Assembly (NCBI RefSeq): GCF_025145645.1
Contig: NZ_CP102252.1
Coordinates: 2,356,001 to 2,420,000, forward strand
Length of the DNA stretch: 64,000 nucleotides
DNA from: Alistipes senegalensis JC50
GTDB lineage: Bacteria > Bacteroidota > Bacteroidia > Bacteroidales > Rikenellaceae
Direction of reading: 5' to 3'
This document shows, piece by piece, positions 8,547 to 16,605 of this stretch; within the stretch, counting starts at the first letter, position 1; every line of letters starts with the position of its first letter. Under the pieces are notes generated by a model. The model saw nothing but the letters and a program-made list of their open reading frames with translations. It was not told the origin of the DNA and made no database searches. Both the position numbers and the translations under genes were made by a program.

Positions 8547-9134
8547 TCAGGGCATCCATTCCAGAATGCCCTCGACGGGATTCGCCGCGCGCCATGCCTC
8601 GAATTCGGCATAGGTGCGCACACCGTCGCGCAGCACGGCCTGATAATATTCGATGCCCATGATCTTCACCTCGTCGGGCGTGTCGTATTTGATTTGCAGG
8701 ATGGCGCGCCGCGTCTCGTCGGTCAGCACGGCGCCGATCCGGTCGGCCACCCGTTCGAAATAGCCCTCCCAGGCCGATCCGCGGGCCATGTGGATCATGT
8801 CGATCTGCCAGAGCCGGTCGTCGGCGTCGGCATACCACGCATGCCATTCGAGACATTGGTCCGGGGCGTCGAGCAGGTTGCCGTATTCGATGCGGCGGAT
8901 GCGGGGATTCGCGGCGATGCGGGTCATGGCCGCGAAGCTGTCGGCGATGTTCAGGGACGGGGAGTAGATGTGGAAGTCGATGTCGCGGTGTTTCATCAGC
9001 AGGCCCGTGCGGAACGACCCCACGAGGTTCGGTTCGGCGCCCGCCGCCCGCCAGGCGGCTTCCAGCCCGGTGTCGCGGATGACCTCGCGGGCGCGCTGCT
9101 GGTTGGCGGCCGCGATTTCGAGGATGTTTTCCAT
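8547..9134 (-). CDS. Nucleotidyltransferase-fold protein (MNT/Pol-beta-like)
   Basis: The 195-residue protein has a GS motif followed by an acidic pair, VGSFRTGLLMKHRDIDFHIY (residues 38-57, GS at 39-40, D51 and D53), the pattern of the Pol-beta-like nucleotidyltransferase fold. A further acidic residue may be in WQIDMIHMA. The substrate is unknown; proteins of this kind include antibiotic nucleotidyltransferases and uncharacterised enzymes. It is downstream of recN on the same strand with an 80-base gap, so co-transcription is possible. Not a toxin-antitoxin MNT as far as I can see, because no HEPN partner is adjacent. Confidence 0.6.
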   Translation of the reverse strand: MENILEIAAANQQRAREVIRDTGLEAAWRAAGAEPNLVGSFRTGLLMKHRDIDFHIYSPSLNIADSFAAMTRIAANPRIRRIEYGNLLDAPDQCLEWHAWYADADDRLWQIDMIHMARGSAWEGYFERVADRIGAVLTDETRRAILQIKYDTPDEVKIMGIEYYQAVLRDGVRTYAEFEAWRAANPVEGILEWMP

Positions 9135-9213
9135 GATGCGTTTTTTGCGGGGTTATCGTAGCGGGCGGAGCGATTCCGGGTCGCTCCGTCTTGTGTAAAT
9201 CGGTTCGGGGCGG

Positions 9214-10857
9214 TTATTTGCCCAGCAGGATGCGGGCCTGGGCCACGGCGGCGTCGGTGATCTCCGAGCCGGAGAGCATTTTGGCGATTTCGGTCACGCG
9301 TTCGTCGTCGCCGAGGCGGGTGATCTCCGTGCGTCCGTTGCGCTTGTAGACCACGAAATGCGCCGAGCCCTTCGAGGCGACCTGCGGCAGGTGGGTGATG
9401 TCCACCACCTGCATCGACGCCGCGAGCGATTCGATGATCTCGCCCATGGCGTCGGCGATGCGGCCCGAGACACCCGTGTCGATCTCGTCGAAGATGATCG
9501 TCGGCAGCTGCATCCGCTCGGCCAGCAGGGCTTTCAGAGCCAGCATCACGCGCGAAAGCTCACCGCCCGAGGCGATGCGTTCGACGGGCTGGGGCGTCAT
9601 GTTCCGGTTGGCTGTGAAGAGGAACTGCACGCTGTCGCACCCCGTGCGGCCCGGTTCGGCCAGCGGCGTCAGCGCGATGCGGAAGAGGGTGTCGGGCATG
9701 CCCAGTTTGGCGAGGGTCGAGAGGATGTGTTTTTCGAATCCCGCAGCCGCCTTTTCGCGCGTTTTGTGCAGACGGTCGGCCAGGGCGAGGAGCTTGGCGG
9801 CGGCTTCTCCGAGGGCGGACTCCGCTTCGGCGATCTCCTCGCCGCTGTGGACGATGGCCGCTAGTTGGGCCGCACAGCGGTCGCGCAGGTCGATCAGCCC
9901 GGCTTCGTCCGCGACGTGGTGTTTCTGTTGGAGCGCGATCAGCGCGTCGAGGCGGGCCGAGCGTTTCGCCAGCCGCTCCGGATCGGCGTCGAGCCGTTCT
10001 GCGGCCGCAGCGGCCGAATTGTTGATGTCCTTCAGCTCTTCGAGCACCGACCGCAGACGGTCGGCGTACTCCCCGGCGGCGGGGTAGTGGCCGCGGATAT
10101 GGTTGAGTTCGTTTTCCGAGTTTTTAAGCTGCGCCAGCACTCCCGTTTCGTCGGTGTCGAAAGCGTTGCGCAGCGTGGTCAGCGCTTCGCCGATGCGGTC
10201 GGCGTTTTCGAGCACCGTCAGCTCCTCTTCCAGTTCGGCCTGTTCGCCGGCGCGCAGGTTGGCGGCCGTCAGCTCCTCGGTCTGGAACCGGAGCCACTCC
10301 TCGTCGCGGCGGCCCTTCTCGGCGGCTTCGCGCAGGGCGGCCAGCCGGCGCCGCAGTTCGGATGTCCGGGCGTACTGTGCGGTGTATTGGGCCAGCAGCT
10401 CCCGGTTCGCGGCCACGGTATCGAGTGCCGAGGTGCGGAACTCCTCCGACGAGAGGATCAGGTTCTGGTGCTGGGAATGGATGTCGATCAGGCGGCTCCC
10501 CAGTTCGCGCAACTGCGCCAGCTGCACCGGCACGTCGTTGATGAAAGCGCGGCTCTTGCCCGTCGGGGTGATGATGCGCGTCAGGGTCGTTTCGGGAGCG
10601 TAGTCGAGGTCGTTTTCGTCGAAGAACGCCTCCAGGTCGCGCCCCGTGAGGTCGAAAATCCCCTCGACCGTGCAGTTGCGCGCCGCGTCCTTCATCGCCG
10701 AACCGTCGTTCTTGGCCCCCAGCAGCAGCCCGAGAGCTCCGAGCAGGATGGATTTTCCGGCGCCCGTCTCACCCGTGATGATGTTCAGACGGGGGTCCAG
10801 CTCCATTTCGAGCTTGTCGATAAGCGCGTAATTTTCGACCGACAGACGGCGTAGCAT
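9214..10857 (-). CDS. recN: DNA repair ATPase RecN
   Basis: SMC-like ATPase that acts early in double-strand-break repair. The 547 residues include Walker A GETGAGKS (29-36), a long coiled-coil middle rich in alanine, glutamate and leucine, the ABC signature region IASGGELSRVMLALKALLA, and Walker B TIIFDEIDTGVSG near residue 455. Length matches the family. It is 60 bases downstream of coaBC; the gap contains the AT-rich dispersed repeat at 10869-10890. Confidence 0.97.
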   Translation of the reverse strand: MLRRLSVENYALIDKLEMELDPRLNIITGETGAGKSILLGALGLLLGAKNDGSAMKDAARNCTVEGIFDLTGRDLEAFFDENDLDYAPETTLTRIITPTGKSRAFINDVPVQLAQLRELGSRLIDIHSQHQNLILSSEEFRTSALDTVAANRELLAQYTAQYARTSELRRRLAALREAAEKGRRDEEWLRFQTEELTAANLRAGEQAELEEELTVLENADRIGEALTTLRNAFDTDETGVLAQLKNSENELNHIRGHYPAAGEYADRLRSVLEELKDINNSAAAAAERLDADPERLAKRSARLDALIALQQKHHVADEAGLIDLRDRCAAQLAAIVHSGEEIAEAESALGEAAAKLLALADRLHKTREKAAAGFEKHILSTLAKLGMPDTLFRIALTPLAEPGRTGCDSVQFLFTANRNMTPQPVERIASGGELSRVMLALKALLAERMQLPTIIFDEIDTGVSGRIADAMGEIIESLAASMQVVDITHLPQVASKGSAHFVVYKRNGRTEITRLGDDERVTEIAKMLSGSEITDAAVAQARILLGK

Positions 10858-10868
10858 GCGAAATTACA

Positions 10869-10890
10869 AATTAAGAATTAAAAATTAAAA
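10869..10890. repeat. AT-rich dispersed repeat, copy 1
   Basis: AATTAAGAATTAAAAATT is present here and again at 24629-24646, exactly over 18 bases, inside an otherwise GC-rich genome. Both copies are intergenic or span a stop codon. Confidence 0.6.
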
Positions 10891-10917
10891 GCTCCGGCCT
10901 TCCGTTGCGGAAGGCAT

Positions 10918-12141
10918 TCATCGGGCGAAAAATTTTTCGATTTTGTCGGCAATGCGTGCGGCGACCTCGCGCTTCGCCATCAGGGGCAGCTCTTCGCGTC
11001 CCGCACGGTCGATGAAGGTCACCTTGTTGGTGTCGCCGCGGAATCCGGCTCCGGCGTTGCGCAGCGAGTTGAGCACGATGAAGTCGAAATTCTTCTTCGT
11101 GAGTTTGGCTTCGGCGTGCGCCTCCTCGTCGTGGGTCTCCAAAGCGAATCCCACCAGCAGGCGGCCGCCCTTGTGCGCCCCCAGTTCGGCAGCGATGTCG
11201 CGCGTCCGGCGCAGGGCGATGTACATGTCGCCGTCGCCTTTCTTGATCTTGGTTTCCGAAACGCTGTCGGGAGTGTAGTCGGCCACGGCGGCGCACATCA
11301 CCGCACCGTCGGCCTTCTCGAAGGCCCGGACCGCGGCGTCGTACATCTCGGCGGCCGAGAGCACGTCCACCCGCTCGACGCCTGCGGGCGTCGGCAGCGC
11401 CGTGCGGCCCGTGACGAGCGTCACCTCGGCGCCCCTGCCGGCCAGCTCCCCGGCAATGGCGTAGCCCATCTTCCCCGAGGAGTGGTTCGAGATGAACCGC
11501 ACGGGGTCGATGGCCTCGATCGTGGCTCCTGCCGTGACGATCAGCCGTTTACCTTGCAGACTCTTTTTTTTTTCGCGGAGAAGGTCGCCGACGAATGCGG
11601 CGATCGCTTCGGGTTCGGCCATGCGGCCCTTGCCGGTCAGTCCGCTGGCCAGTTCGCCTTCGCCGGGCTCGACGATGCGGACGCCGCGTTCGGCGAGTGT
11701 CCGCAGGTTCTGCTGCGTGGCTGCGTGGGCGTACATGTCCAGGTCCATGGCGGGAGCCGCGACGACCGGGCAGCGTGCCGAGAGGTAGGTCGTCAGTAGC
11801 AGATTGTCGGCGATGCCGCCAGCCATCTTGGCCAGCGTGTTGGCCGTGGCGGGGGCGATCAGGTAGCAGTCCGCCCATTCGCCCAGCGACACGTGGGAGT
11901 TCCACGCGCCGTTTTCCGGATCGAAGAATTCGACCAGAATGGGATTTTTCGAGAGCGTGGCCATCGTCAGCGGCGTGATGAACTGCTTGGCCAGCGGCGT
12001 CATCACCACGCGTACGTCGGCGCCTGCCGTCTTCAATAAACGACAAAGCACGGCAGCCTTGTAGGCCGCTATGCTGCCCGTGATGCCCAGCAGTATGTGC
12101 CGTCCCGCCAGCGGGGGATTCGCAACGCCTTCGGATGCCAT
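10918..12141 (-). CDS. coaBC: Bifunctional phosphopantothenoylcysteine decarboxylase/synthetase CoaBC
   Basis: Makes 4'-phosphopantetheine in coenzyme A synthesis. The N-terminal CoaC flavoprotein domain (about 12-188) has the catalytic histidine in NSHVSLGEWAD (H83) and the PAM motif as PAMDLDMY, with Asp where many homologues have Asn. The C-terminal CoaB domain (about 196-407) starts GKRLIVTAGATIEAIDPVRF and holds the NHSSGKMG motif. The two domains are joined at residues 190-193 by a run of ten A residues that contains A AAA AAG in frame; one step back leads to a stop after four more codons. It follows rpoZ by 13 bases. Confidence 0.96.
   Translation of the reverse strand: MASEGVANPPLAGRHILLGITGSIAAYKAAVLCRLLKTAGADVRVVMTPLAKQFITPLTMATLSKNPILVEFFDPENGAWNSHVSLGEWADCYLIAPATANTLAKMAGGIADNLLLTTYLSARCPVVAAPAMDLDMYAHAATQQNLRTLAERGVRIVEPGEGELASGLTGKGRMAEPEAIAAFVGDLLREKKKSLQGKRLIVTAGATIEAIDPVRFISNHSSGKMGYAIAGELAGRGAEVTLVTGRTALPTPAGVERVDVLSAAEMYDAAVRAFEKADGAVMCAAVADYTPDSVSETKIKKGDGDMYIALRRTRDIAAELGAHKGGRLLVGFALETHDEEAHAEAKLTKKNFDFIVLNSLRNAGAGFRGDTNKVTFIDRAGREELPLMAKREVAARIADKIEKFFAR
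11549..11573 (-). promoter_or_regulatory. Candidate slippery site at the CoaC/CoaB junction
   Basis: Ten consecutive A residues on the coding strand (11573 down to 11564) end in G, giving the heptamer A AAA AAG aligned with the reading frame, the same heptamer used in E. coli dnaX. In the -1 frame translation would run E-S-A-R and stop at TAA (11551-11549). Insertion of one A by RNA polymerase would give the same ending. An inverted repeat, GATCGT...ACGATC, lies about 20 bases downstream. Function is inferred. Confidence 0.5.
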
Positions 12142-12154
12142 CTCCCTGCGCGGA

Positions 12155-12487
12155 TTAGATCACCTTCATCTCGCCGTCCTTGCCCTCCTTGAAGACCAGT
12201 TCGTGGTCGATGAACTCCTCGGTGGCGATGATCACCGGTTTGGGCAGGCGCTCGTAGTAACGCGAGATCTCGATCTGCTCGCGGTTCTCGAAGGTCTCCT
12301 CCATAGTGTCGGTGGGCGACGAGAAATCGGCGAGTTTGCGGTTGAGCTCGGTTTTGAGTTCGGTTGCGATCTGGTTGGCGCGGCGGGCGATGATGTTGAC
12401 GCTCTCGTAGATGTTGCCCGTTTCCGAGTCCAGATCCACCAGCTTGCGCGTGATGGTGTTGTTGGGAATGTTCTTTTTGATTTCCAT
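12155..12487 (-). CDS. rpoZ: RNA polymerase omega subunit (Bacteroidetes RpoZ)
   Basis: Small subunit that helps assemble beta'. The 110-residue protein has the omega/Rpb6 core NIYESVNIIARRANQIATELKTELNRKL, with the ARRANQI helix, followed by the acidic Bacteroidetes-type C-terminal extension ending EEFIDHELVFKEGKDGEMKVI. It lies 2 bases after bamD and 13 before coaBC; rpoZ next to coaBC is a common Bacteroidetes order. Confidence 0.9.
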   Translation of the reverse strand: MEIKKNIPNNTITRKLVDLDSETGNIYESVNIIARRANQIATELKTELNRKLADFSSPTDTMEETFENREQIEISRYYERLPKPVIIATEEFIDHELVFKEGKDGEMKVI

Positions 12488-12489
12488 TC

Positions 12490-13311
12490 TTATATATTGT
12501 TGTCCTTGTTGTTGTTGCGGTCGAGGTAGTCGCGGGCGCTCTTGGCCATGCGGTCGAGCTCCTTGATGTGCTTCGATTCGGGGAACTCCTCCTTGAACGA
12601 GAGGTAGGAGTCGAGCATCGTCAGATAGCGGTCCGTCTGCTTGTCCTGGACCGAGTTGCTGGCGAAGCGGTAGCCGGCATCGACGATCAGGTACATGATC
12701 TCCTCGCGGTGCTTGCTTTCGGGATATTGTTTCAGGGCGTTTTTCAGCGCCACGATCGCCGATTTGTAGCGGCCGATCTTATAATAGGTATAGGCGTTGA
12801 TGTAGGCTTTGTCGTGGAGCCGTTCGGTGAGCTCCGCGTTGATCTTCTTGAAATCCTCGATCCGGTCGCTCTTCGGATAGCGCGACATGAATTCGTTGAT
12901 GGCGATCAGCGCCTGGCCGGTCATCGTCTGGTCGCGCGAGGGTCCCGGCGAGAGGTAGTAGAAGCAGAGCGCGTACATGCCTTCGGCGTCCTCGATGAAG
13001 GCGCTGCGGCCGAATTTGCGCCGGAAGTCGTCCAGCAGGGTCGATGCCGTGTCGTAATCGCGGTTCTTGAATTTGCAGCGGGCGTTGAAGAACGAGATGC
13101 TGTCTTCGGTCGGGGTGCCGGTGTAGTAGTACTGGGCTCCTTCGAAGAGCGTCGAGGCGCGCTGCCACTTCTCCTTCTGGTAGTACTCCATCGCCTTGCT
13201 GTAAATCAGTTCGGGTTTTCCGCTTTTCAGCAGGGCGTTCATGCCAGAACACCCTCCGAGGATAGCCGCGGCCGCCAGTCCGCAAAGGGCGTATAAAAAA
13301 GTCTGCTTCAT
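12490..13311 (-). CDS. bamD: Outer-membrane assembly lipoprotein BamD
   Basis: Essential lipoprotein partner of BamA in outer-membrane protein assembly. The 273 residues start with a lipoprotein signal (MKQTFLYALCGLAAAAILGGC, lipobox LGGC with Cys21). TPR-like helical repeats follow, including EKWQRASTLFEGAQYYYTGTPTEDSISFFNA and GRYKSAIVALKNALKQYPESKHREEIMYLI. First gene of the bamD-rpoZ-coaBC-recN run, with its promoter at 13341-13370. Confidence 0.93.
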   Translation of the reverse strand: MKQTFLYALCGLAAAAILGGCSGMNALLKSGKPELIYSKAMEYYQKEKWQRASTLFEGAQYYYTGTPTEDSISFFNARCKFKNRDYDTASTLLDDFRRKFGRSAFIEDAEGMYALCFYYLSPGPSRDQTMTGQALIAINEFMSRYPKSDRIEDFKKINAELTERLHDKAYINAYTYYKIGRYKSAIVALKNALKQYPESKHREEIMYLIVDAGYRFASNSVQDKQTDRYLTMLDSYLSFKEEFPESKHIKELDRMAKSARDYLDRNNNKDNNI

Positions 13312-13340
13312 TTATGAATCTATTACGGCGCTTTATCGCA

Positions 13341-13370
13341 CAAAGTTACACATAAATTAACGATTTGCAA
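13341..13370 (-). promoter_or_regulatory. Bacteroidetes promoter for bamD-rpoZ-coaBC-recN
   Basis: On the minus strand: TTG (13370-13368), 19 bases, TAACTTTG (13348-13341). This fits the -33/-7 pattern TTG-N19-TAnnTTTG of the phylum exactly and lies 30 bases upstream of the bamD ATG. Confidence 0.85.
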
Positions 13371-13440
13371 AAAAAATTATTGCACGCGGAAGCTGCAAAG
13401 AGGGATGGATCGCCGTTTTTTATTCCGGCGGATGCGAAAG

Positions 13441-13458
13441 CCCCCGCCGGGGCGGGGG
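13441..13458 (-). terminator. GC palindrome downstream of the outer-membrane barrel gene
   Basis: CCCCCGCC followed by GGGGCGGGGG is a near-perfect palindrome 16 bases after the stop of the minus-strand barrel gene, followed on that strand by CTTTCGC. It resembles the first hairpin of the dispersed repeat family seen at 22321, but the rest of that repeat is missing. Confidence 0.5.
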
Positions 13459-13474
13459 ATCAGGACCGGGATTT

Positions 13475-14086
13475 TCAGAAAAAGAAACCGACGGAACCGC
13501 CGTAGACGATGTCGTGGGGCACTTTGACACGGCGCGATACGCCGTCCGACGTGAAGTCGTGCCACACCCGCGAGCGCGGATAGCCCGAGATGCGGAAGTC
13601 GATGAAGAATTTGCGGACGTTGAAGCCCAGGCCGCCCATGACCCCGATGTCGCCGTTGTTGAACCGGACCCGGAGCAGCTGCGGGGCGCTGCTGCGCTCG
13701 GAATCCGTGACGCGGAACAGCGCGCCTCCGAACAGCCGCAGCACGCCGAACTGGAAGCCCAGCTGGACGGGAATCTCGAACCGCTCGGTGCGCAGCGTCA
13801 GGCGGCGGTTTCCGGCATCCCCGGCGCGGACGGAGTAGTTGACGAAGGCGTAGTCCAGTTCCGATTGCAGATGGAGGTGCTTCGAGAGGTTGAGGCGCAG
13901 GACGAAGCCCACGTCGTAGCCTGCCCGCGGGGAGCCCGGCGAGAACCGGATGTCGCCGATGCGTGTCGGGACGAACGAGTAGTCGGTGAAATTGACGCCG
14001 CCGCGCACGCCGACCATCAGGCGTTGGGCGGAGGCCGCGCCCGAAACGAGGAGCGCGGCGAGGAGGGTGAAGACAAGGTGTTTCAT
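13475..14086 (-). CDS. PorT-like outer-membrane beta-barrel protein
   Basis: Signal peptide (MKHLVFTLLAALLVSGAASAQ, cleavage after AQ) then alternating beta strands typical of an eight-strand outer-membrane barrel: LMVGVRGGVNFTDYSF near the start, NLSKHLHLQSELDYAFVNY in the middle, and the C-terminal strand DIVYGGSVGFFF ending in phenylalanine for BAM recognition. At 203 residues it matches the OMP_b-brl_2/PorT-like group. Its specific role is unknown. It lies between cls and bamD. Confidence 0.75.
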   Translation of the reverse strand: MKHLVFTLLAALLVSGAASAQRLMVGVRGGVNFTDYSFVPTRIGDIRFSPGSPRAGYDVGFVLRLNLSKHLHLQSELDYAFVNYSVRAGDAGNRRLTLRTERFEIPVQLGFQFGVLRLFGGALFRVTDSERSSAPQLLRVRFNNGDIGVMGGLGFNVRKFFIDFRISGYPRSRVWHDFTSDGVSRRVKVPHDIVYGGSVGFFF

Positions 14087-14110
14087 GGTGCGTATATGTT
14101 TAGGACGGGA

Positions 14111-15445
14111 TCACATCAGGGGTGACACGAGCCGCAGCACGTCGCCCAGCGTCCGGCGCCACAGCGGGGGCCGCCACTCCCGGCGCGTGATGCGCCGGCA
14201 GGAGGCGAGGTCCTCGCCGAAGTTCGCCGCCAGTTCGCGGACCGCCTCCCGGCCGCGGATGAAGGCCGTGACTTCGAGGTTGTCCGTCAGACTGCGGTAG
14301 TCCATGTTCGCGGTGCCCACCGAGGCCAGCTCTTCATCGACGATCACCAGTTTGGCGTGCAGGAATCCGTTGTCGTAGCGGTAGAGTTCGACCCCGGCGT
14401 CGAGCAGGTCCCCGACGTAGGAGTCGGACACGAGGTCCGAGAACGGGGAGTCGCTGCACGCCGGGATCATCACCTCGACCCGGATGCCGCTCCGGGCCGC
14501 CAGCCGCAGGGCGTCGAGGATCATCACCGGGGGCAGGAAGTAGGGCGAACAGATGCGCACCCGCTTCCGGGCCCGGACGATGGCCGCCGCGAACGCCTCG
14601 GCGATAGTCAGCCGCGAAGGGCCCTCTTCGGACCATGCCAGCTGGATCGGCAGCCGCTGCCGGATGCGGTGAGGGGCGATGTATCTGCGCGGGTCGAGAC
14701 GCTCCCGGGCGGCCCGCGCCCAATCGGCGATGAAGAGTCGCTGGAGGTCCGCGACGGCGTCGCCTTCGATGCGAAGGTGCTCGTCGCGCCACTTGCCCAT
14801 GCAATCTCCGTCGAGGTAGTATTTCGCAATATTTATGCCACCCAGATAGGCGGTTTTTCCGTCCGTAACGACTATTTTGCGGTGGTTGCGGCGCGCGGCG
14901 CGCGGGGTGAACCACGGGAAGCGGACCGGTTCGAAGGCGGCCGTGCGGACCCCCGCCTCGTGCATGCGCCGCAGCATTGCGCGGCTCAGCCGCCACGAAC
15001 CCACGGCGTCGTAGATGACCCGCACCTCCAGCCCAGCGCGGGCCTTGCGGATCAGGATTTCGGCGATGGTGCGGCCGATGCGGTCGTCGCGGATGATGTA
15101 GTACTCCATGTGGATCGAGCGGGCGGCGTGTTGCAGGGCGGCGATGAGCGATGCGAAGGCATTGTTGCCGTTGTGGAGCAGTTCGATGCGGTTGTGCCGC
15201 GTGGGGGAGGTGCCGCAGCCCCGGGCGACGATCTGTTCCACGGCGTCGCCCCTGTGGACGGCCTCTTCGGCCGGGGGTGCGGGACGGCGGTATCCCGCCA
15301 GTACGTACAGCAGCGTGCCAGCCACCGGGAGCAGGAGAACCAGAGCCAGCCACACGGCCGCCGAAGCGGGTATCCGCTGCCGACGCGTGATGACGAGACC
15401 CGCGCCGAGCGTCCATAACAGATGGATCGTGAGGAGGGTGTGCAT
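14111..15445 (-). CDS. cls: Cardiolipin synthase (phospholipase D family)
   Basis: Condenses two phosphatidylglycerol molecules (or an equivalent donor) into cardiolipin at the inner membrane. The 444-residue protein has two N-terminal hydrophobic segments, then two HKD motifs: NHRKIVVTDGKTAYLGGIN in the first half and HAKLVIVDEELASVGTANMD in the second. I chose the ATG at 15445; a GTG at 15475 would add ten residues. It ends 24 bases before the barrel gene, so the two may be co-transcribed. Confidence 0.93.
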   Translation of the reverse strand: MHTLLTIHLLWTLGAGLVITRRQRIPASAAVWLALVLLLPVAGTLLYVLAGYRRPAPPAEEAVHRGDAVEQIVARGCGTSPTRHNRIELLHNGNNAFASLIAALQHAARSIHMEYYIIRDDRIGRTIAEILIRKARAGLEVRVIYDAVGSWRLSRAMLRRMHEAGVRTAAFEPVRFPWFTPRAARRNHRKIVVTDGKTAYLGGINIAKYYLDGDCMGKWRDEHLRIEGDAVADLQRLFIADWARAARERLDPRRYIAPHRIRQRLPIQLAWSEEGPSRLTIAEAFAAAIVRARKRVRICSPYFLPPVMILDALRLAARSGIRVEVMIPACSDSPFSDLVSDSYVGDLLDAGVELYRYDNGFLHAKLVIVDEELASVGTANMDYRSLTDNLEVTAFIRGREAVRELAANFGEDLASCRRITRREWRPPLWRRTLGDVLRLVSPLM

Positions 15446-15491
15446 AACCCCGTTCGCGGGCACGATCCGTGCCACGGAGCGCGAAAAAGAT

Positions 15492-15522
15492 TTGGAAATA
15501 TGGAATTTACTTTCTATCTTTG
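15492..15522 (+). promoter_or_regulatory. Bacteroidetes promoter for greA
   Basis: TTG (15492-15494), 20 bases, TATCTTTG (15515-15522). Transcription should start near 15529, giving a leader of about 60 bases that contains the hairpin at 15542-15563. Confidence 0.8.
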
Positions 15523-15541
15523 TCTGAGCAACGCAACGGGG

Positions 15542-15582
15542 TTCTGACCTTTACGGGTCAGGATTCTTTATTTTTTATGTTT
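15542..15582 (+). terminator. greA: Terminator-like hairpin in the greA leader
   Basis: Stem TTCTGACC (15542-15549) pairs with GGTCAGGA (15556-15563, one G-T pair) around a six-base loop and is followed by a long T-rich run before the greA ATG. No plus-strand gene lies upstream that it could serve, so it should act on greA's own transcript. The end coordinate marks the T-rich run. Confidence 0.6.
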
Positions 15583-15590
15583 TTTTAGGT

Positions 15591-16067
15591 ATGGCAAAAG
15601 AGATTATTTATCTGACAGCGGAGGGTTATAAAAAACTCAAGGAGGAGCTCGATCACCTGCGTTCCGTCGAGCGTCCGGCGATTTCGGCGGCGATCGCCGA
15701 AGCGCGCGACAAGGGCGACCTTTCGGAGAACGCGGAGTACGACGCTGCCCGTGAGGCGCAGGGTCTGATGGAGATGCGTATCGCCAAGCTGGAAGATACG
15801 ATCGCCAATGCGCGCGTGATCGACGAATCGAAGATCGACAAGAGCAAGGTGCAGATTCTGAGTAAGGTGACGCTCCTGAATCACAACACCCACAAGCAGA
15901 TGACCTATACGATCGTCGCCGAGCACGAGGCCAACCTGCGCGAAGGGAAGCTGGCCATCGGCACGCCGATCGCCAAGGCGCTGCTGGGCCGCAAGAAGGG
16001 CGACTGCGTGGATGTGGACGTACCTGCCGGCACGATCCACTTCGAGATCCTCGACATCAGCATCTGA
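15591..16067 (+). CDS. greA: Transcription elongation factor GreA
   Basis: Rescues backtracked RNA polymerase by stimulating transcript cleavage. The 158-residue protein is full length. It has an N-terminal coiled coil with the conserved acidic tip DKGDLSENAEYDAAREAQ (residues 42-59) and a C-terminal FKBP-like domain containing GTPIAKALLGRKKGD. Promoter at 15492-15522, terminator at 16161-16185. Confidence 0.98.
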   Translation: MAKEIIYLTAEGYKKLKEELDHLRSVERPAISAAIAEARDKGDLSENAEYDAAREAQGLMEMRIAKLEDTIANARVIDESKIDKSKVQILSKVTLLNHNTHKQMTYTIVAEHEANLREGKLAIGTPIAKALLGRKKGDCVDVDVPAGTIHFEILDISI

Positions 16068-16160
16068 GGCGCCCGGCTTCCGGGAGGGGCGCACGGTCCG
16101 TCTCCCGCAGCGGGCGACCGGACAGACATACAACCTACTAATGTTTAGGTATTTTTGCAG

Positions 16161-16185
16161 GGGCCGCTTGTCGCGGCCCTTTTTT
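16161..16185 (+). terminator. Terminator of greA
   Basis: GGGCCGC, loop TTGTC, GCGGCCC, then six T residues, 93 bases after the greA stop. The loop and right arm overlap the promoter of the next gene. Confidence 0.9.
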
Positions 16186-16197
16186 ATTGTAACTTTG
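16168..16197 (+). promoter_or_regulatory. Promoter embedded in the greA terminator
   Basis: TTG (16168-16170), 19 bases, TAACTTTG (16190-16197). The TTG lies in the loop of the greA terminator. Expected to drive the small secreted protein and the TonB-dependent receptor; the start is very close to the ATG at 16204, so the mRNA would be almost leaderless. Confidence 0.75.
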
Positions 16198-16203
16198 CAT
16201 CCG

Positions 16204-16539
16204 ATGAAGATGCGCCCCGGACTCAGACGATGCTGTGCGGCTTTCCTGCTGTCGGTCCTGCTCGCGGCCTACGCGGGGCAGAAGGTGCATATCTATAACG
16301 AGGACCCGGCCCACTTCGCGGCGTTCAGCGGCGACCTGGTGCCCGACAACGGCGCCGAGCAGCAGATCGTCGAGTTCTGTATCGTCGATGATTTCCATTT
16401 CTTCCCCTATCTGCTCGAAATCCCTTATGCGCATCAGTTCTACGCCGAGGTGCTCGCCGTGCTGCTGCCCGAGGCCACGCGCTGCAAGTGTGCGCCTGAG
16501 ATTTCGTTCTTCTCCCTGCGGGCGCCTCCTGCGGCGTAA
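16204..16539 (+). CDS. Small secreted protein of unknown function paired with a TonB receptor
   Basis: I do not recognise a named family. The 111 residues begin with an arginine-rich n-region and hydrophobic core (MKMRPGLRRCCAAFLLSVLLAAYAGQ), so it is probably exported. The mature part is rich in aromatic and acidic residues, with HIYNEDPAHFAAFSGD, CIVDDFHFFPYLLEIPYAHQFYAE, and a late CKC. ATG 16204 was chosen because the promoter -7 box ends at 16197. The receptor gene follows 66 bases later, so a joint role in uptake of a metal or cofactor is an inference. Confidence 0.55.
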   Translation: MKMRPGLRRCCAAFLLSVLLAAYAGQKVHIYNEDPAHFAAFSGDLVPDNGAEQQIVEFCIVDDFHFFPYLLEIPYAHQFYAEVLAVLLPEATRCKCAPEISFFSLRAPPAA

Positions 16540-16605
16540 TCTCGTTTCGCCTCCTTTCTGATTTGTCCGGAGTTTTCCGGGCCCCACTCTCAATTTTATT
16601 TTACT

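Noticed and set aside
8547..9134. HEPN/MNT toxin-antitoxin pair
   Set aside because: The nucleotidyltransferase-like protein has no HEPN gene beside it; neighbours are recN and a transporter.
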